DNA of 64,000 nucleotides from Pedobacter sp. B4-66 (GTDB taxonomy: Bacteria > Bacteroidota > Bacteroidia > Sphingobacteriales > Sphingobacteriaceae): the NCBI RefSeq assembly GCF_018492665.1, contig NZ_JAFVME010000014.1, positions 1 through 64,000 of the forward strand, written 5' to 3'. The translations under genes were made by a program, and so were the position numbers. This document shows, in pieces, positions 45,020 through 54,408 of the stretch (its first letter is position 1; each line of letters starts with the position of its first letter). The notes below the pieces were generated by a model. The model worked only from the letters and a program-made list of their open reading frames with translations, was not told where the DNA came from and did not search any database.

Positions 45020-46153
45020 CTATTTTGATTTAACGAGCTTAGGTTTTACCTGCATCCCATCTACTAAAACATCTATATTGTTCAGGGCTACCTTATCTCC
45101 GGCTTTGATTCCACTTTTCACGAGATAATTTTCCCCCGATCTGCCGGCAATCTGAAGCGGGCTCATGGAAACCTTGTTGCTGTCATCCAGCATAAAGACA
45201 AAAAATCTGTCTTGAATATCTTTTACACTGGCCATAGGTACGCTTAATGCCGATTCTATTTTCTGGTTGATCACTACCCTTGCAGACCCTCCGGATCTGA
45301 GCAGTTTATCCGGATTTGAAAACACCGCTTTCAAAGTGATACTACCAGTAGAAGGATCTATATTTCCGCTTGCGGTCTCTAGTTTACCCAGCTGTCCGTA
45401 AGTACTTCCATCCGCAATGATCAGTTCTACGTTATTGACGATCCCTGGATCCCTGGCAACATCTTTACGGAACCCAATGTATTCGGCTTCACTCATGGAA
45501 AAGTAAACAAACAAGGTATTGATATCGGCCAACGTAGTAAGTGGCTGGGCATCTGAAGGGGTAACCAGGTTACCGACCCTTTTAGGGATTCGGCCGATAT
45601 AACCACTTACAGGTGCTTTTATCAATGCAAAGTCGGCATTTAACCGTGCCGAACTCACTGAAGCTTTAGCCTGCGAAACTGCTGCCGAAGCGGCATCATA
45701 AGCAGCCTGAGCAGATTGCAGTTGCACCGCTGAGACTACCTTGCCTTCCACCAACGGTCTGATCTTCTCCACCTCAATTTTAGCGGTGGCTTGGTTGGCT
45801 ATAGCCGACTTGAGCATAGCTTGTGCATTATTGACCTGTTCGTTAAAAACTTCTGATTTAATCTGGAACAATCGCTGACCCTTGGTCACATAATCACCTT
45901 CTTTTACATAAATTGCATCCAGATAACCGCTAACCTGCACTTTCACATCCACACTTACACTTCCTTCTACATTTCCAGGAAATTTTTTCTGTATGCCCGC
46001 CGTAGCGGTACTTACGGTTAAAAAATCGACTTCTGTTAGTGCCAGACTTACAGTTTGTGACTGACCTCCTCCGCAGGCACTGAGTATCATAGCAGCGGCA
46101 AGAAATAAGAGCCTATTTAAAGTTCTTCTACACTGAATAATTTGCTGAATCAT
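45020..46153 (-). CDS. RND multidrug efflux periplasmic adaptor (AcrA-type)
   Basis: The 377-residue lipoprotein (lipobox MILSAC, Cys27) is the first gene of the efflux operon, ending 2 bp before the pump gene. It has lipoyl halves (GYLDAIYVKEGDYVTKGQRLF and FALIKAPVSGYIGR), a long helical hairpin with Ala-rich heptads (about 105-175), and beta-barrel plus membrane-proximal domains. No regulator gene is adjacent; the neighbouring stress-protein and LytTR genes are candidates only by position. Confidence 0.93.
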   Translation of the reverse strand: MIQQIIQCRRTLNRLLFLAAAMILSACGGGQSQTVSLALTEVDFLTVSTATAGIQKKFPGNVEGSVSVDVKVQVSGYLDAIYVKEGDYVTKGQRLFQIKSEVFNEQVNNAQAMLKSAIANQATAKIEVEKIRPLVEGKVVSAVQLQSAQAAYDAASAAVSQAKASVSSARLNADFALIKAPVSGYIGRIPKRVGNLVTPSDAQPLTTLADINTLFVYFSMSEAEYIGFRKDVARDPGIVNNVELIIADGSTYGQLGKLETASGNIDPSTGSITLKAVFSNPDKLLRSGGSARVVINQKIESALSVPMASVKDIQDRFFVFMLDDSNKVSMSPLQIAGRSGENYLVKSGIKAGDKVALNNIDVLVDGMQVKPKLVKSK

Positions 46154-46439
46154 TTTTTTCTGTGATTAATATTTAAAGGCAAAGTAACCTGATTGTTATG
46201 GGTGGGATTTGAAATATTTTGCCGAATCGTAGATAATTGGACCTGAATCGAAACATGTCCGTTCTGAATCCCCACAGTTGGTTACTTATCAAATTTCAAA
46301 CACAAAACAAGGCATTACGGTTGAGAAGAGACACGTTTACAATTCAGGTGCATGTTTTTACCATTCAGCAAAAAAATGGGCCATTCCTTACAGAATCAGC
46401 CTAGTTTTGGATTATCAATAACCATTTAACATCAAATAA
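46154..46439. other. Divergent intergenic region, acrA-type operon / usp
   Basis: This 286-bp interval separates the efflux operon from a divergent leader ORF and the usp gene. The only promoter-like match is TAGTTTTG (46402-46409), fitting a -7 box for the usp transcript with a start near 46414. No clear operator is seen. Confidence 0.4.
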
Positions 46440-46490
46440 ATGAAAAAACTAAAAAATGGGCATCACCTATGCAAATCACTACAAGTATGA
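46440..46490 (+). CDS. 16-residue leader ORF overlapping usp start
   Basis: MKKLKNGHHLCKSLQV is followed by a TGA that overlaps the usp ATG by two bases (ATGA). The layout is that of a translationally coupled upstream ORF. No ribosome-stalling motif is known. It may be fortuitous, because an alternative usp start at 46469 lies inside it in another frame. Confidence 0.3.
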   Translation: MKKLKNGHHLCKSLQV

Positions 46491-47308
46491 AAACCATCAT
46501 TGTCGCCACAGATTTTTCTGCTGAAGCAGAAAATGCAACTCAATACGCCGCAAAGGCAGCAAGTAAACTCGGGATTAAAATTATCCTCTTCTCCTTGCAA
46601 AACATTTCCATTCATGCACTCAATGCCAGGCTACCTGGGAGCTCATTTGACCAAATCATTTATCAGTGCAATCAAATGATCAACTATGTCGCTAAAAAAA
46701 TCAGCCGGCAACATGAGATAGAAATTATCCCGCATCTCGCTACGGGTAACTTTTACGAGGAACTGGAAAGATGTCAAGCCCAATACTTTGCAGATCTAGT
46801 TGTTTTGGGCATGCCCCAAAAATCAATGGAACAGGACTTATTGGGTAATACCACCACAAAATCAATGGACAGGCTGAACATTCCGGTCCTTGCAATTCCA
46901 TTAGGTGCCGAATACAAAGGGGTCAAAAAGATCATATTTGCTTGTGATGTTATGCGTGGAGTTCAAACTAAAGTGCTATTGCAGGTCCGTCAGCTGGCTA
47001 AACTATTTGGTGCAACAGTAGAAGTATTTCATGTGCGCGACCACGTTCTCGCCTTAAAGGAAACTGAATTGATTCAGGAAAATTATGAATTGATCCAGCA
47101 TGAATTGGAAGGGATTCGCTATTTGTTTAAGGGAGTAGCCTCAAAAAGGATTGTAGAAGCGATTAGGACAGAGGTTGTAACGTCTAATACAGATTTGCTA
47201 ATCATGGTGACACATAGGTATGGATTTTGGAATTCCTTGGTTCATCGGAGCAAAACCAGGGAAATGGCAGCAGGAGAAAGTATACCCTTGCTTTCCTTAC
47301 CTATATAA
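46487..47308 (+). CDS. Universal stress protein, two UspA domains
   Basis: The 273-residue protein contains two UspA repeats. The first (about 1-145) begins MKTIIVATDFSAEAENATQYA and ends with VVLGMPQKSMEQDLLGNTT, giving the G-x2-G-x9-G-like nucleotide loop region partly preserved; the second (about 150-273) is more degenerate with ACDVMRG. Tandem Usp proteins are common in Bacteroidota and respond to redox or energy stress. ATG at 46487 is preferred to 46469 because it gives the canonical domain start. Confidence 0.85.
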   Translation: MKTIIVATDFSAEAENATQYAAKAASKLGIKIILFSLQNISIHALNARLPGSSFDQIIYQCNQMINYVAKKISRQHEIEIIPHLATGNFYEELERCQAQYFADLVVLGMPQKSMEQDLLGNTTTKSMDRLNIPVLAIPLGAEYKGVKKIIFACDVMRGVQTKVLLQVRQLAKLFGATVEVFHVRDHVLALKETELIQENYELIQHELEGIRYLFKGVASKRIVEAIRTEVVTSNTDLLIMVTHRYGFWNSLVHRSKTREMAAGESIPLLSLPI

Positions 47309-47320
47309 AAGGTATATCTG

Positions 47321-48079
47321 TTAAGCCCCCATCCAGGCTTTAAACTGGGGGGCTTTGTCCCTGCTAATGAAGATTTCCGTTTCCCTGCTTTTTTTCAGAG
47401 TCACTTTCAATCTTCCGTTGAAACTGTTTACGATCTGACTCACTGAGTCCATGTGAATGATAATTTGACGATTTGCCCGGAAAAAGAGCTTTGGATCCAA
47501 CTGCTGCTCCAGCTCTTCCATACTTTGTGGCAGAATTTCTTCAGTACCCTTCATTAGCCGGGCATACATGATTTTTTGATCAAGATAGAAATATTCAACA
47601 TCAGAAACCAGAAGCGTCTTATAACCATCCCTGAAGGGAAGCAGAAATCTAGTCCGGTACTCCTGCTGATCCCGTTTAAGAAACGACAATAACTCCTCAA
47701 CAGAGGGCTGTACTTCCTGCTCATAGGTTTCAAGTTTCAGCATTGCGTTTTCGAGTTCATCCTTATCAATAGGTTTTAATAAGTAATCGACACTGTTAAA
47801 TTTAAATGCCCGCACAGCATACTCATCATAGGCGGTAGTAAAAATAATTGGGCATGATATTTTCACCCGGTCAAAGATTTCGAAACTCAATCCATCCGAG
47901 AGCCGTATATCTAGAAACATCAGATCGGGATGTGGATTGTTTTGCAACCAACTGACTGCATCAGCAACAGCTTCTAAAGGATTCAAAATAAAATACTCAG
48001 ATCGCAACTCACCAATAAAACGTTTTAATCTGTCTGCATTTGGTTTCTCATCTTCAATAATCAATATGTTCTTTTTCAT
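47321..48079 (-). CDS. LytTR-family response regulator
   Basis: This 252-residue regulator has a receiver domain (about 1-120; phospho-acceptor Asp57 in FLDIRLSDG, Thr in TTAYDEYA, Lys in YLLKPID) and a C-terminal LytTR DNA-binding domain (about 145-250; ANRQIIIHMDSV and LKVTLKKSRETEIFISR). It lies 37 bp after its kinase gene. The last codons form a GC-rich hairpin (AAGCCCCCA...TGGGGGGCTT, 47323-47355) that may also terminate the convergent usp transcript. Target genes are unknown; the efflux operon is a nearby candidate. Confidence 0.9.
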   Translation of the reverse strand: MKKNILIIEDEKPNADRLKRFIGELRSEYFILNPLEAVADAVSWLQNNPHPDLMFLDIRLSDGLSFEIFDRVKISCPIIFTTAYDEYAVRAFKFNSVDYLLKPIDKDELENAMLKLETYEQEVQPSVEELLSFLKRDQQEYRTRFLLPFRDGYKTLLVSDVEYFYLDQKIMYARLMKGTEEILPQSMEELEQQLDPKLFFRANRQIIIHMDSVSQIVNSFNGRLKVTLKKSRETEIFISRDKAPQFKAWMGA

Positions 48080-48116
48080 CAGTATATAATTTGTTTTTTA
48101 TTGACGATGAAGCTAT

Positions 48117-49208
48117 TTAGCTTTGATAAATTGTGGACTTCAACAAAGGAATACTAACCCTAAAATACCCATGATCCTTCTCAATTCTCACTTCTTCATT
48201 ACTCATTAGTTTATACCTGCTGATGATGTTCGCAAGCCCAATACCAGAAGCCAATGGCTTTCTTTCCAATGGAATCAAATTATTGGAAACCACTAGGTAT
48301 TGTTGATCATCTACTGTAATATTAATTTTAAGCGGACTCTTTTTTACTGTTTTATTGTGTTTAAGTGCATTTTCAATAAGAATCTGCATAGTTAAAGGTG
48401 GCAGTTGCAAGCCCAGAAACAGATGCTGGATATCAATTTCAAATACTACACCTGTCCCAACCCTTTTTCCAATTAGAAAAATGTAGGCATGTACAAACTT
48501 CAGCTCATCTTCCAGACTGATGATATTTTTCTTTGCATTCAGTAGGAGGTAACGATACACTTTCGAAAAATTCTCAGCATATTCATAACCGAGTTGCTGA
48601 TTTTCCAGAATCAATTCAGAGAGTACACTGAGATTATTAAATACAAAATGTGGATCAACCTGAAGTTTCAGCGCATGCAATTCGGCTTCGGCAGCAGCTT
48701 GTTTAAATTCTGCAGCCTGAATAGAGCTATTTTTCCAATTGTTAATCAGATAACTGGCCGTATGGACACCACTAATCATTAACGCAATAATGGTACTGAC
48801 AATGATCCACTGACTAATTCCAGTAATCTCCTCCTGTCCAAAGTTCCATTTCTGATCGTCAAATAAGTAGCCGATTGCAAACTCCAAGGCAATAATCAAT
48901 GCTGTACAAATTAAAGTGGATAAGGTTTGAAGCACTAGCCGCAGTACCGGTCTTTCCATCCAGGAGATGTAGGCGTTGAATTTAGTATTGAGGTAGATGC
49001 TGGATTCAGATATAAGAATGCAGAAAAACAATGTAAATACCAATTCTATTACAATATCCTTAATCGGTCGATGGAAATATACAGTCCAGTAATGCGCATA
49101 AGGATCTATCAGATAAGTAATCAGATAAATCATGATAAATCCAAAGAGGATAAAAAGTATCCTGCGTCCGTTATTGGTTAAAAAAGTTTCCCGGTTAGCC
49201 GTCATCAT
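48117..49208 (-). CDS. LytS/YehU-type sensor histidine kinase
   Basis: The 363-residue kinase has four membrane helices (about 15-35, 50-75, 95-120, 130-155), a coiled segment, a His_kinase domain with phospho-acceptor His187 in LQVDPHFVFNNLS, and an ATPase domain with ILIENALKHN and GIGLANIISRYK. The ATG at 49208 (or 49205) is preferred to 49277 because a promoter -7 box lies between the two. It pairs with the downstream LytTR regulator. Signal unknown. Confidence 0.88.
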   Translation of the reverse strand: MMTANRETFLTNNGRRILFILFGFIMIYLITYLIDPYAHYWTVYFHRPIKDIVIELVFTLFFCILISESSIYLNTKFNAYISWMERPVLRLVLQTLSTLICTALIIALEFAIGYLFDDQKWNFGQEEITGISQWIIVSTIIALMISGVHTASYLINNWKNSSIQAAEFKQAAAEAELHALKLQVDPHFVFNNLSVLSELILENQQLGYEYAENFSKVYRYLLLNAKKNIISLEDELKFVHAYIFLIGKRVGTGVVFEIDIQHLFLGLQLPPLTMQILIENALKHNKTVKKSPLKINITVDDQQYLVVSNNLIPLERKPLASGIGLANIISRYKLMSNEEVRIEKDHGYFRVSIPLLKSTIYQS

Positions 49209-49224
49209 CTTTGTTTTGTAAAAA

Positions 49225-49232
49225 CAAAAATA
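49225..49232 (-). promoter_or_regulatory. -7 promoter box of LytS-type kinase gene
   Basis: The minus-strand sequence TATTTTTG matches TAnnTTTG 17 bp before the ATG at 49208, and decides the start of that gene. Confidence 0.45.
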
Positions 49233-49450
49233 GCCATAAACCTGTCTTTTTATGTTTTTATTGTGCTCATCCAACAAAAACCATACTTAAATCACCTCAT
49301 CACCGTGCTGAATCGAAGAAATTTGGGATTGATCCGGAATTTGATCCGACTCTGAAAATTCAAAACAAAAAAAGGCTACAGAATAATCTATAACCTTTTA
49401 ATAATTTTTCTAATAAACTTTAACACTGTACTAGCACTGTGTTAAAAATG

Positions 49451-49522
49451 TGTCCCCGACGAGATTCGAACTCATATCGTTGGTACCGGAAACCAAAATT
49501 CTATCCATTGAACTACGGAGAC
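49451..49522 (-). tRNA. tRNA-Arg (anticodon CCG)
   Basis: The minus-strand sequence folds as a complete cloverleaf: acceptor GTCTCCG/CGGGGAC with one G-U pair, D arm GTTC...GAAT, anticodon stem TTGGT/ACCAA with loop TTCCGGT (anticodon CCG, codon CGG), T arm ATGAG-TTCGAAT-CTCGT, discriminator A. The 3' CCA is not encoded. It stands alone between the kinase and deacetylase genes; no attached integrase or duplicated 3' end is seen. Confidence 0.93.
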
Positions 49523-49580
49523 TAAGTCCGCAAATATATAAAATTGATTGAATACATTACCGTCTGTTTCAGACATTACA

Positions 49581-50810
49581 TCATTTAGTTAACTGTATAT
49601 TCAGCAAACTATGTTTCCCCTTCCCATTCGTAGTAACTTTCATATCCTTACTTTGAGAAATCACACTAAAAGTTGAGGTAGTTTTTATATGAAAGGACAT
49701 CCCGCCATGTCTAAAAGAGGCTGGAATATCAGGCAAAATGACTTCCAGAGTCACATCCTGTCCATTTTGTTTAGTATTTATTTTAATACGATCTCTCAAC
49801 CATATATATTCATAAACTTCCTGCCAAGGAGCCATCCACAAATTATCAGTTCCACCTATTCCGTACCTTTTAGCAATTGAAGTCATATAGTACTTAAAAT
49901 CAGGAAAGGTCAAACTAATATCCCATAAATTATCATTCCCAACACCATGAGTAAATTCATTATACCACAACACCTCAGGTCGTTTAAGAAGTAAATCTAT
50001 TTTATGCAAATGTTGATCAATATCTGTAAACCCCTTATTTGAAGTACTTTTAACAAAATCCCTTTGATAAACCAGGCGATTAAGATTAACCGATTTATCA
50101 ACTTTTATAATAGGCCCCGCCCCATTGATAGTACCTACTGCCACTATCCCGTTATCAAACGCTGCTTTAGCATATTCATCTTGATAACCAGGATCGCCTT
50201 CTCCTCCAGGGACAATAAACTGTGTCATTTGAAAGCCTAATCCCTTAAACACGGCAGTTCCATTTTCACGAACTTCTTCAGAATAATCTGTACCATGTTT
50301 TGTAGAGTGATGGTAACTATGATTCAAAATATCCCATCCAGAATTATAAAGTGTTTTAACTTCCGACCACGATAAGTTACCTCTGTTTTCGGGTGTTTCA
50401 GTAAGACTGGCAGCATTAATTGCAATGCCCATGCGAAAAGGGACTAAATTGCCACAACCATCCGAAAAATACAGACCTTTCGATAAACTACCATCTCCTC
50501 CCTGATCTTTCTGCCACCCATCAATAAAAGAAGCACTAATTCTACCTCCGTTTAATAACGGATAAGCACATAAAAAAGCTGATCGATACCCATCATCTAA
50601 CATAAAGCTATAGGCCAATCGCTTATTATACTTTAATGCCGCTTTTTCAATACTAACCTTGGTATTAGTGTTTAGTTTAATCTTAACAAAGATCGTCTTG
50701 CTTCGGGAAATAGGATGGATCACATTAGCAATTGAGGTATTTACAAATTGCGTCAAACTAACACAACCGCATATTAGCAATTTTCCAATCGCACCTTTGT
50801 AGACTTTCAT
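49581..50810 (-). CDS. Polysaccharide deacetylase (NodB-homology) family protein
   Basis: This 409-residue protein has an N-terminal hydrophobic signal (about 10-28) and a NodB-like domain (about 60-290). MLDDG provides the metal/catalytic Asp pair and LNHSYHH the His-x3-His metal ligands (HSxxH). The last about 90 residues form a beta-rich tail (IKINTKQNGQDVTLEVILP). Members remove acetyl groups from exopolysaccharide, chitin or peptidoglycan. Substrate unknown; export to the periplasm or surface is expected. Single gene. Confidence 0.8.
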   Translation of the reverse strand: MKVYKGAIGKLLICGCVSLTQFVNTSIANVIHPISRSKTIFVKIKLNTNTKVSIEKAALKYNKRLAYSFMLDDGYRSAFLCAYPLLNGGRISASFIDGWQKDQGGDGSLSKGLYFSDGCGNLVPFRMGIAINAASLTETPENRGNLSWSEVKTLYNSGWDILNHSYHHSTKHGTDYSEEVRENGTAVFKGLGFQMTQFIVPGGEGDPGYQDEYAKAAFDNGIVAVGTINGAGPIIKVDKSVNLNRLVYQRDFVKSTSNKGFTDIDQHLHKIDLLLKRPEVLWYNEFTHGVGNDNLWDISLTFPDFKYYMTSIAKRYGIGGTDNLWMAPWQEVYEYIWLRDRIKINTKQNGQDVTLEVILPDIPASFRHGGMSFHIKTTSTFSVISQSKDMKVTTNGKGKHSLLNIQLTK

Positions 50811-51008
50811 ATTTCATCTTTTTAATTGGATAATTCAAAATAGGGCTTTATAAAAATAGATAATTAATCGAAATATTAACATTGCGCTTTAACTATTTAA
50901 TACAAAACAATATATTTACCATATCATGCTCTGCATAACGGATACTAAACACAAATAAAGGTTTACGCCTCAGCAAAATCGTTATAACAAAGAACCAAAC
51001 TAAACCTA

Positions 51009-51935
51009 ATGAAAATACATTTAACTCTATTTGTAATCATATGTCTTGCTATTGCAGGTTGCAGTAAAAACCCTGTTGAAAAAGATCCAGATACTGGCCC
51101 AAGCTTGGGTAATGACTCATTAGTTTCAAGATTAAAACTAAAAATTACCGACAAGCAAAATCTTATTATTAAAGTTTTAGTGTTTAAGGATAGCAAAGGC
51201 AATAATGTAATTGCCGGAGCAAAAGATAAAAAATACTGGATTGGATATTTTGATGCCTCAGGAAATCAATTAAAAGTTCAAACTTATACACAAGACCCTA
51301 CTGAAATTCCAACTGCAAGCGGTAGTAAAGTACCTGTCGGCTATAATTTTTATACCCGCATAAAAGAAGTTAACAAAGCTATTTACATAGCCAGACAAAT
51401 GAGAGAAAGCCAGATCAACAATCCTTCAGATCCTTTTATTGAAGACTTTACAAAAATTGATATGAGTACCAGTACAATCACCAATAGTTACACTGCGGTG
51501 ATACCAGGGAAAGCTGAACCTTACACTTCCGAAATATTACCTTGGACTACGAACCTAACTCAGATTACAAAAAGTAAAATAAACACCGCAGGTAACATCG
51601 TAAGTTCCATTAATTCTATATACAATGAACAAGGAACCTTAGTTGGCAGTTTCCCTTCTCCGAGAGACCTTAAGTATGCTGAGAAAGCCTTATCTGCTTC
51701 AGAATACATCTTGGTAACCAGTGATTTTCATTTTACTTGTAAAAGACTTGCCGACAATTCTATAAAGTATGATGTAGATCTTCTTGAAAAAATTGGGACA
51801 ATTAGAAGTGGCGTTATTAACGAAGTAAAGATTAACAGCAATTCAATTGAAATCGATTATTCAGTGATCAATCAAAACGGGGTGAGCATTAATGCTAGAC
51901 CTGAAATAAACTTGACAACCGGAGAAGAGCTGTAA
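51009..51935 (+). CDS. Hypothetical lipoprotein, 308 residues
   Basis: The signal sequence ends in lipobox IAGC (Cys18). The mature part is about 290 residues of mixed beta/alpha content with no motif I recognise (LVSRLKLKITDKQNL, KYWIGYFDASGNQLKVQTYT). It is probably an outer-membrane-anchored surface or periplasmic protein. Nothing in the neighbourhood indicates its function. Confidence 0.65.
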   Translation: MKIHLTLFVIICLAIAGCSKNPVEKDPDTGPSLGNDSLVSRLKLKITDKQNLIIKVLVFKDSKGNNVIAGAKDKKYWIGYFDASGNQLKVQTYTQDPTEIPTASGSKVPVGYNFYTRIKEVNKAIYIARQMRESQINNPSDPFIEDFTKIDMSTSTITNSYTAVIPGKAEPYTSEILPWTTNLTQITKSKINTAGNIVSSINSIYNEQGTLVGSFPSPRDLKYAEKALSASEYILVTSDFHFTCKRLADNSIKYDVDLLEKIGTIRSGVINEVKINSNSIEIDYSVINQNGVSINARPEINLTTGEEL

Positions 51936-52031
51936 ATAGACTACAAGGCACATTTGGTAATAGAATTGTTATATAATTTATTAAAGAATGATTTTCTCTT
52001 TGATAAACGTTCTATTTGTTAAAAAAGAATT

Positions 52032-52979
52032 ATGCCCTCTGTTCAACAAAAATCAGCTCCACTTTTACTTGTTTTATTAGCCTTTTTAATTGTTTATCTG
52101 GTATGGGGTTCCACCTATTTCTTCATTTCTAAGGCTGTAGCCGGTTTCCCGCCATTCTTTTTGGGTGCATTTAGATTCATAATTGCGGGTACACTTCTAC
52201 TTGGCTGGTGTATTTTTAAAGGCCTCCCGGTATTTAATAAAAAGAACATATTTCATGCTGGAGTTAGTGGCATACTCATGCTGGGCGTGGGTAATGGAAT
52301 AGTGATCTGGGTTGAACAGTTTTTACCAAGTGGCCTTGTTGCCATCATGGTTTCATCAGCAGCGATTTGGTTTGTAATACTAGACAAAGGTAAATGGAAA
52401 GAAAACTTCAGCAACAAATTTACTGTGGCTGGTTTAATTATCGGCTTTTTAGGGGTAATTCTATTATTCTGGGAACAACTCACCGCTAGTTTTTCTGTTG
52501 AACAAGATTCAAGAAATGTCTTAGGGATGATCCTTCTGATCATTGGCCCTATCGGTTGGGCTGGTGGATCCCTGTATTCAAAATATCACCCTGCACCTAA
52601 TACGCCTGCATCAGTTTCTACTGCATGGCAGATGCTAATTGCCGGAATAGTGTTCGTTCCCGGAAGCATTATAGCAGGGGAAATGAATAGCTTTCAATTT
52701 CAAAATGTACCCGAATCTGCGTGGTGGTCAACGGCCTACCTAATCATATTCGGTTCAATCGTTGCCTTTAGCGCCTATGTATGGCTATTACAAGTTCGTC
52801 CCGCAACTCAGGTTAGCACCTATGCTTATGTAAACCCAGTGGTTGCTGTATTACTGGCCGTATTTTTTGCAAATGAGATTATAAGCATTGTTCAGGTAAC
52901 AGGTTTAGTTGTTATTCTGGCCAGCGTTTTACTTATCAATCTATCTAAATACAAAAAGTCGCCCGTTAAGGCGACTTAA
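52032..52979 (+). CDS. EamA-family transporter (YedA-like)
   Basis: This 315-residue drug/metabolite transporter has ten helices in two EamA repeats. YLVWGSTYFFISKAV at the N-terminus, FRFIIAGTLLLGW and the second-repeat PATQVSTYAYVNPVVAVLLAV are typical of YedA-like exporters. A hairpin overlaps its last codons (52956-52977). It is convergent with the rhamnose cluster but has no evident link to it. Substrate unknown. Confidence 0.85.
   Translation: MPSVQQKSAPLLLVLLAFLIVYLVWGSTYFFISKAVAGFPPFFLGAFRFIIAGTLLLGWCIFKGLPVFNKKNIFHAGVSGILMLGVGNGIVIWVEQFLPSGLVAIMVSSAAIWFVILDKGKWKENFSNKFTVAGLIIGFLGVILLFWEQLTASFSVEQDSRNVLGMILLIIGPIGWAGGSLYSKYHPAPNTPASVSTAWQMLIAGIVFVPGSIIAGEMNSFQFQNVPESAWWSTAYLIIFGSIVAFSAYVWLLQVRPATQVSTYAYVNPVVAVLLAVFFANEIISIVQVTGLVVILASVLLINLSKYKKSPVKAT
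52956..52977. terminator. Hairpin embedded in the end of the EamA gene
   Basis: AAGTCGCC (52956-52963) and GGCGACTT (52970-52977) form a perfect 8-bp stem around CGTTAA, followed by AATTTT on the plus strand. It includes the last coding codons and part of the stop. It probably terminates the EamA transcript and, in the other orientation, the rhamnose operon. Confidence 0.6.
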
Positions 52980-53034
52980 TTTTCATAAACTATAATTAAC
53001 CAATATTAATTACCGCTAATTTGCCTCACGATAA

Positions 53035-54405
53035 TTAATTCTGGTGCTGAACTACTGAATAATATTTCAGTTCAATAATATCATTTGGTAATGGTTTTGT
53101 ATTCCACGATTTATGAATAGCCAAAGCTGCCCCAACGGCAGTTGCTTGCGCCATAAAAGCTGCGAATACTTCAAGTTCAGGAAAAACCACAGCAAGTAAA
53201 TTCATAAATATGCTATTCTTGCTAAAACCTCCATCCACAAATATTCGCTTCACTTGTGTTCCTTTAAGAACCCTGTTTGTAGCTATATATTGCTGATTTA
53301 CTAGATCTAAAACCAATTGATGGTACGCAATAATATCGGTTGCGAAATCAGTCAGGTCACGCTCCCCAAAAGAAGTAATGTCTGTTTGGGCATTAAGCTG
53401 CAATTCTTCAATAATCCTTACATCATATGGAACAGCGCGATAAGTAATAATGTCTGTACCAAAATGAGCGGCAATTCGTTTTACCTGCTGCTCGTGCTCA
53501 TATCCAGAGAAAAGACGCGATGCCTTAACCGGTTTGCCCTCATACTGCAAGTAACAAAGGCAGTCATTTTCCAGTTCTTCTGCCGTAAGCGGAGAAGAAT
53601 TAAATGGATTAAAACTAATACACCAAGTACCTGTCGATAATAAAATGAATGGCTCATGGAAATTCACAAGATATGGCACTAAAGCTGCCGAGCTATCATG
53701 AAACCCCGCTCCTACGGCATAATTATTCCCTGGAAATGCAGCAGGCATCACACTGTTAGAAGGAACAATAGGTGCAAGCTTTTCAAATATGCCCTCCTTT
53801 TTAACCCACTCGTGATAAGCATTCTTAGTGAAATCCCATAAATTGGTATGACAGCCTATACTTGTCAAATCAGAGTATGTCTCCCCCGAAATTAGATAGC
53901 TAAGGTATTGCGGCAAATGAAGCGCATACTTTATCCTGTTAAACAACTCAGGCTTTTCATACTTAATCCTATACAATTGCATTCCCGAATTCAAACTACC
54001 TAAAACAGGAGACGCAGTAAGGTTAGAGAACTCTTCTTTACCTCCGTAGGTATTATAAAACTGATCTTTAAGCTCCTCAGGATATGCTTTCAGGTAATTA
54101 TATAACGGTGCCAAAGGATTACCATTTTCATCCAGATAAACAAAACTGGCACCATAGGTTGCAAAATTAATAGACTTAATTTCGAAAGCCGGGTTTCTGA
54201 ATACCTCCCTTAAAGAGTCAAAAACAGACAACCTTAAACTCTCCAAATTTTCACAAGGATCCCCATCCTCATCCATCGTTTCGGTAAACCGCGCCGATCT
54301 TTCAAAAACTATTTTGTAGTTTTCATCAAAAAGAAACAGTTTCTTATTGGTTTTACCAACATCAAAAATTGCTATTACAGGGATCGCCTTCATCTTAACT
54401 CCCAT
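53035..54405 (-). CDS. rhaB: Rhamnulokinase (FGGY family)
   Basis: This 456-residue FGGY kinase phosphorylates L-rhamnulose to rhamnulose 1-phosphate, by context. The N-terminal FDVGKTNKKLFLFD is the first phosphate loop and DGGFSKNSIFMN plus AQATAVGAALA the C-terminal ATP-binding region; STGTWCISFNPF is the conserved hinge motif. It is divergent from E. coli RhaB and belongs to a Bacteroidota-type subgroup. The ATG at 54405 lies 3 bp after the rhaI stop; 54393 is an alternative giving MKAIPVIAIFDVG. It is the last gene of the operon. Confidence 0.82.
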   Translation of the reverse strand: MGVKMKAIPVIAIFDVGKTNKKLFLFDENYKIVFERSARFTETMDEDGDPCENLESLRLSVFDSLREVFRNPAFEIKSINFATYGASFVYLDENGNPLAPLYNYLKAYPEELKDQFYNTYGGKEEFSNLTASPVLGSLNSGMQLYRIKYEKPELFNRIKYALHLPQYLSYLISGETYSDLTSIGCHTNLWDFTKNAYHEWVKKEGIFEKLAPIVPSNSVMPAAFPGNNYAVGAGFHDSSAALVPYLVNFHEPFILLSTGTWCISFNPFNSSPLTAEELENDCLCYLQYEGKPVKASRLFSGYEHEQQVKRIAAHFGTDIITYRAVPYDVRIIEELQLNAQTDITSFGERDLTDFATDIIAYHQLVLDLVNQQYIATNRVLKGTQVKRIFVDGGFSKNSIFMNLLAVVFPELEVFAAFMAQATAVGAALAIHKSWNTKPLPNDIIELKYYSVVQHQN

Positions 54406-54408
54406 CAA

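Noticed and set aside
40456..49208. Efflux/Usp/LytTR block as a horizontally acquired island
   Set aside because: Some stretches looked richer in G+C, but spot counts varied too much and no mobile genes or direct repeats bound the block.
49451..49522. tRNA-Arg as an integration site
   Set aside because: No duplicate of the tRNA 3' end and no integrase gene were seen nearby.
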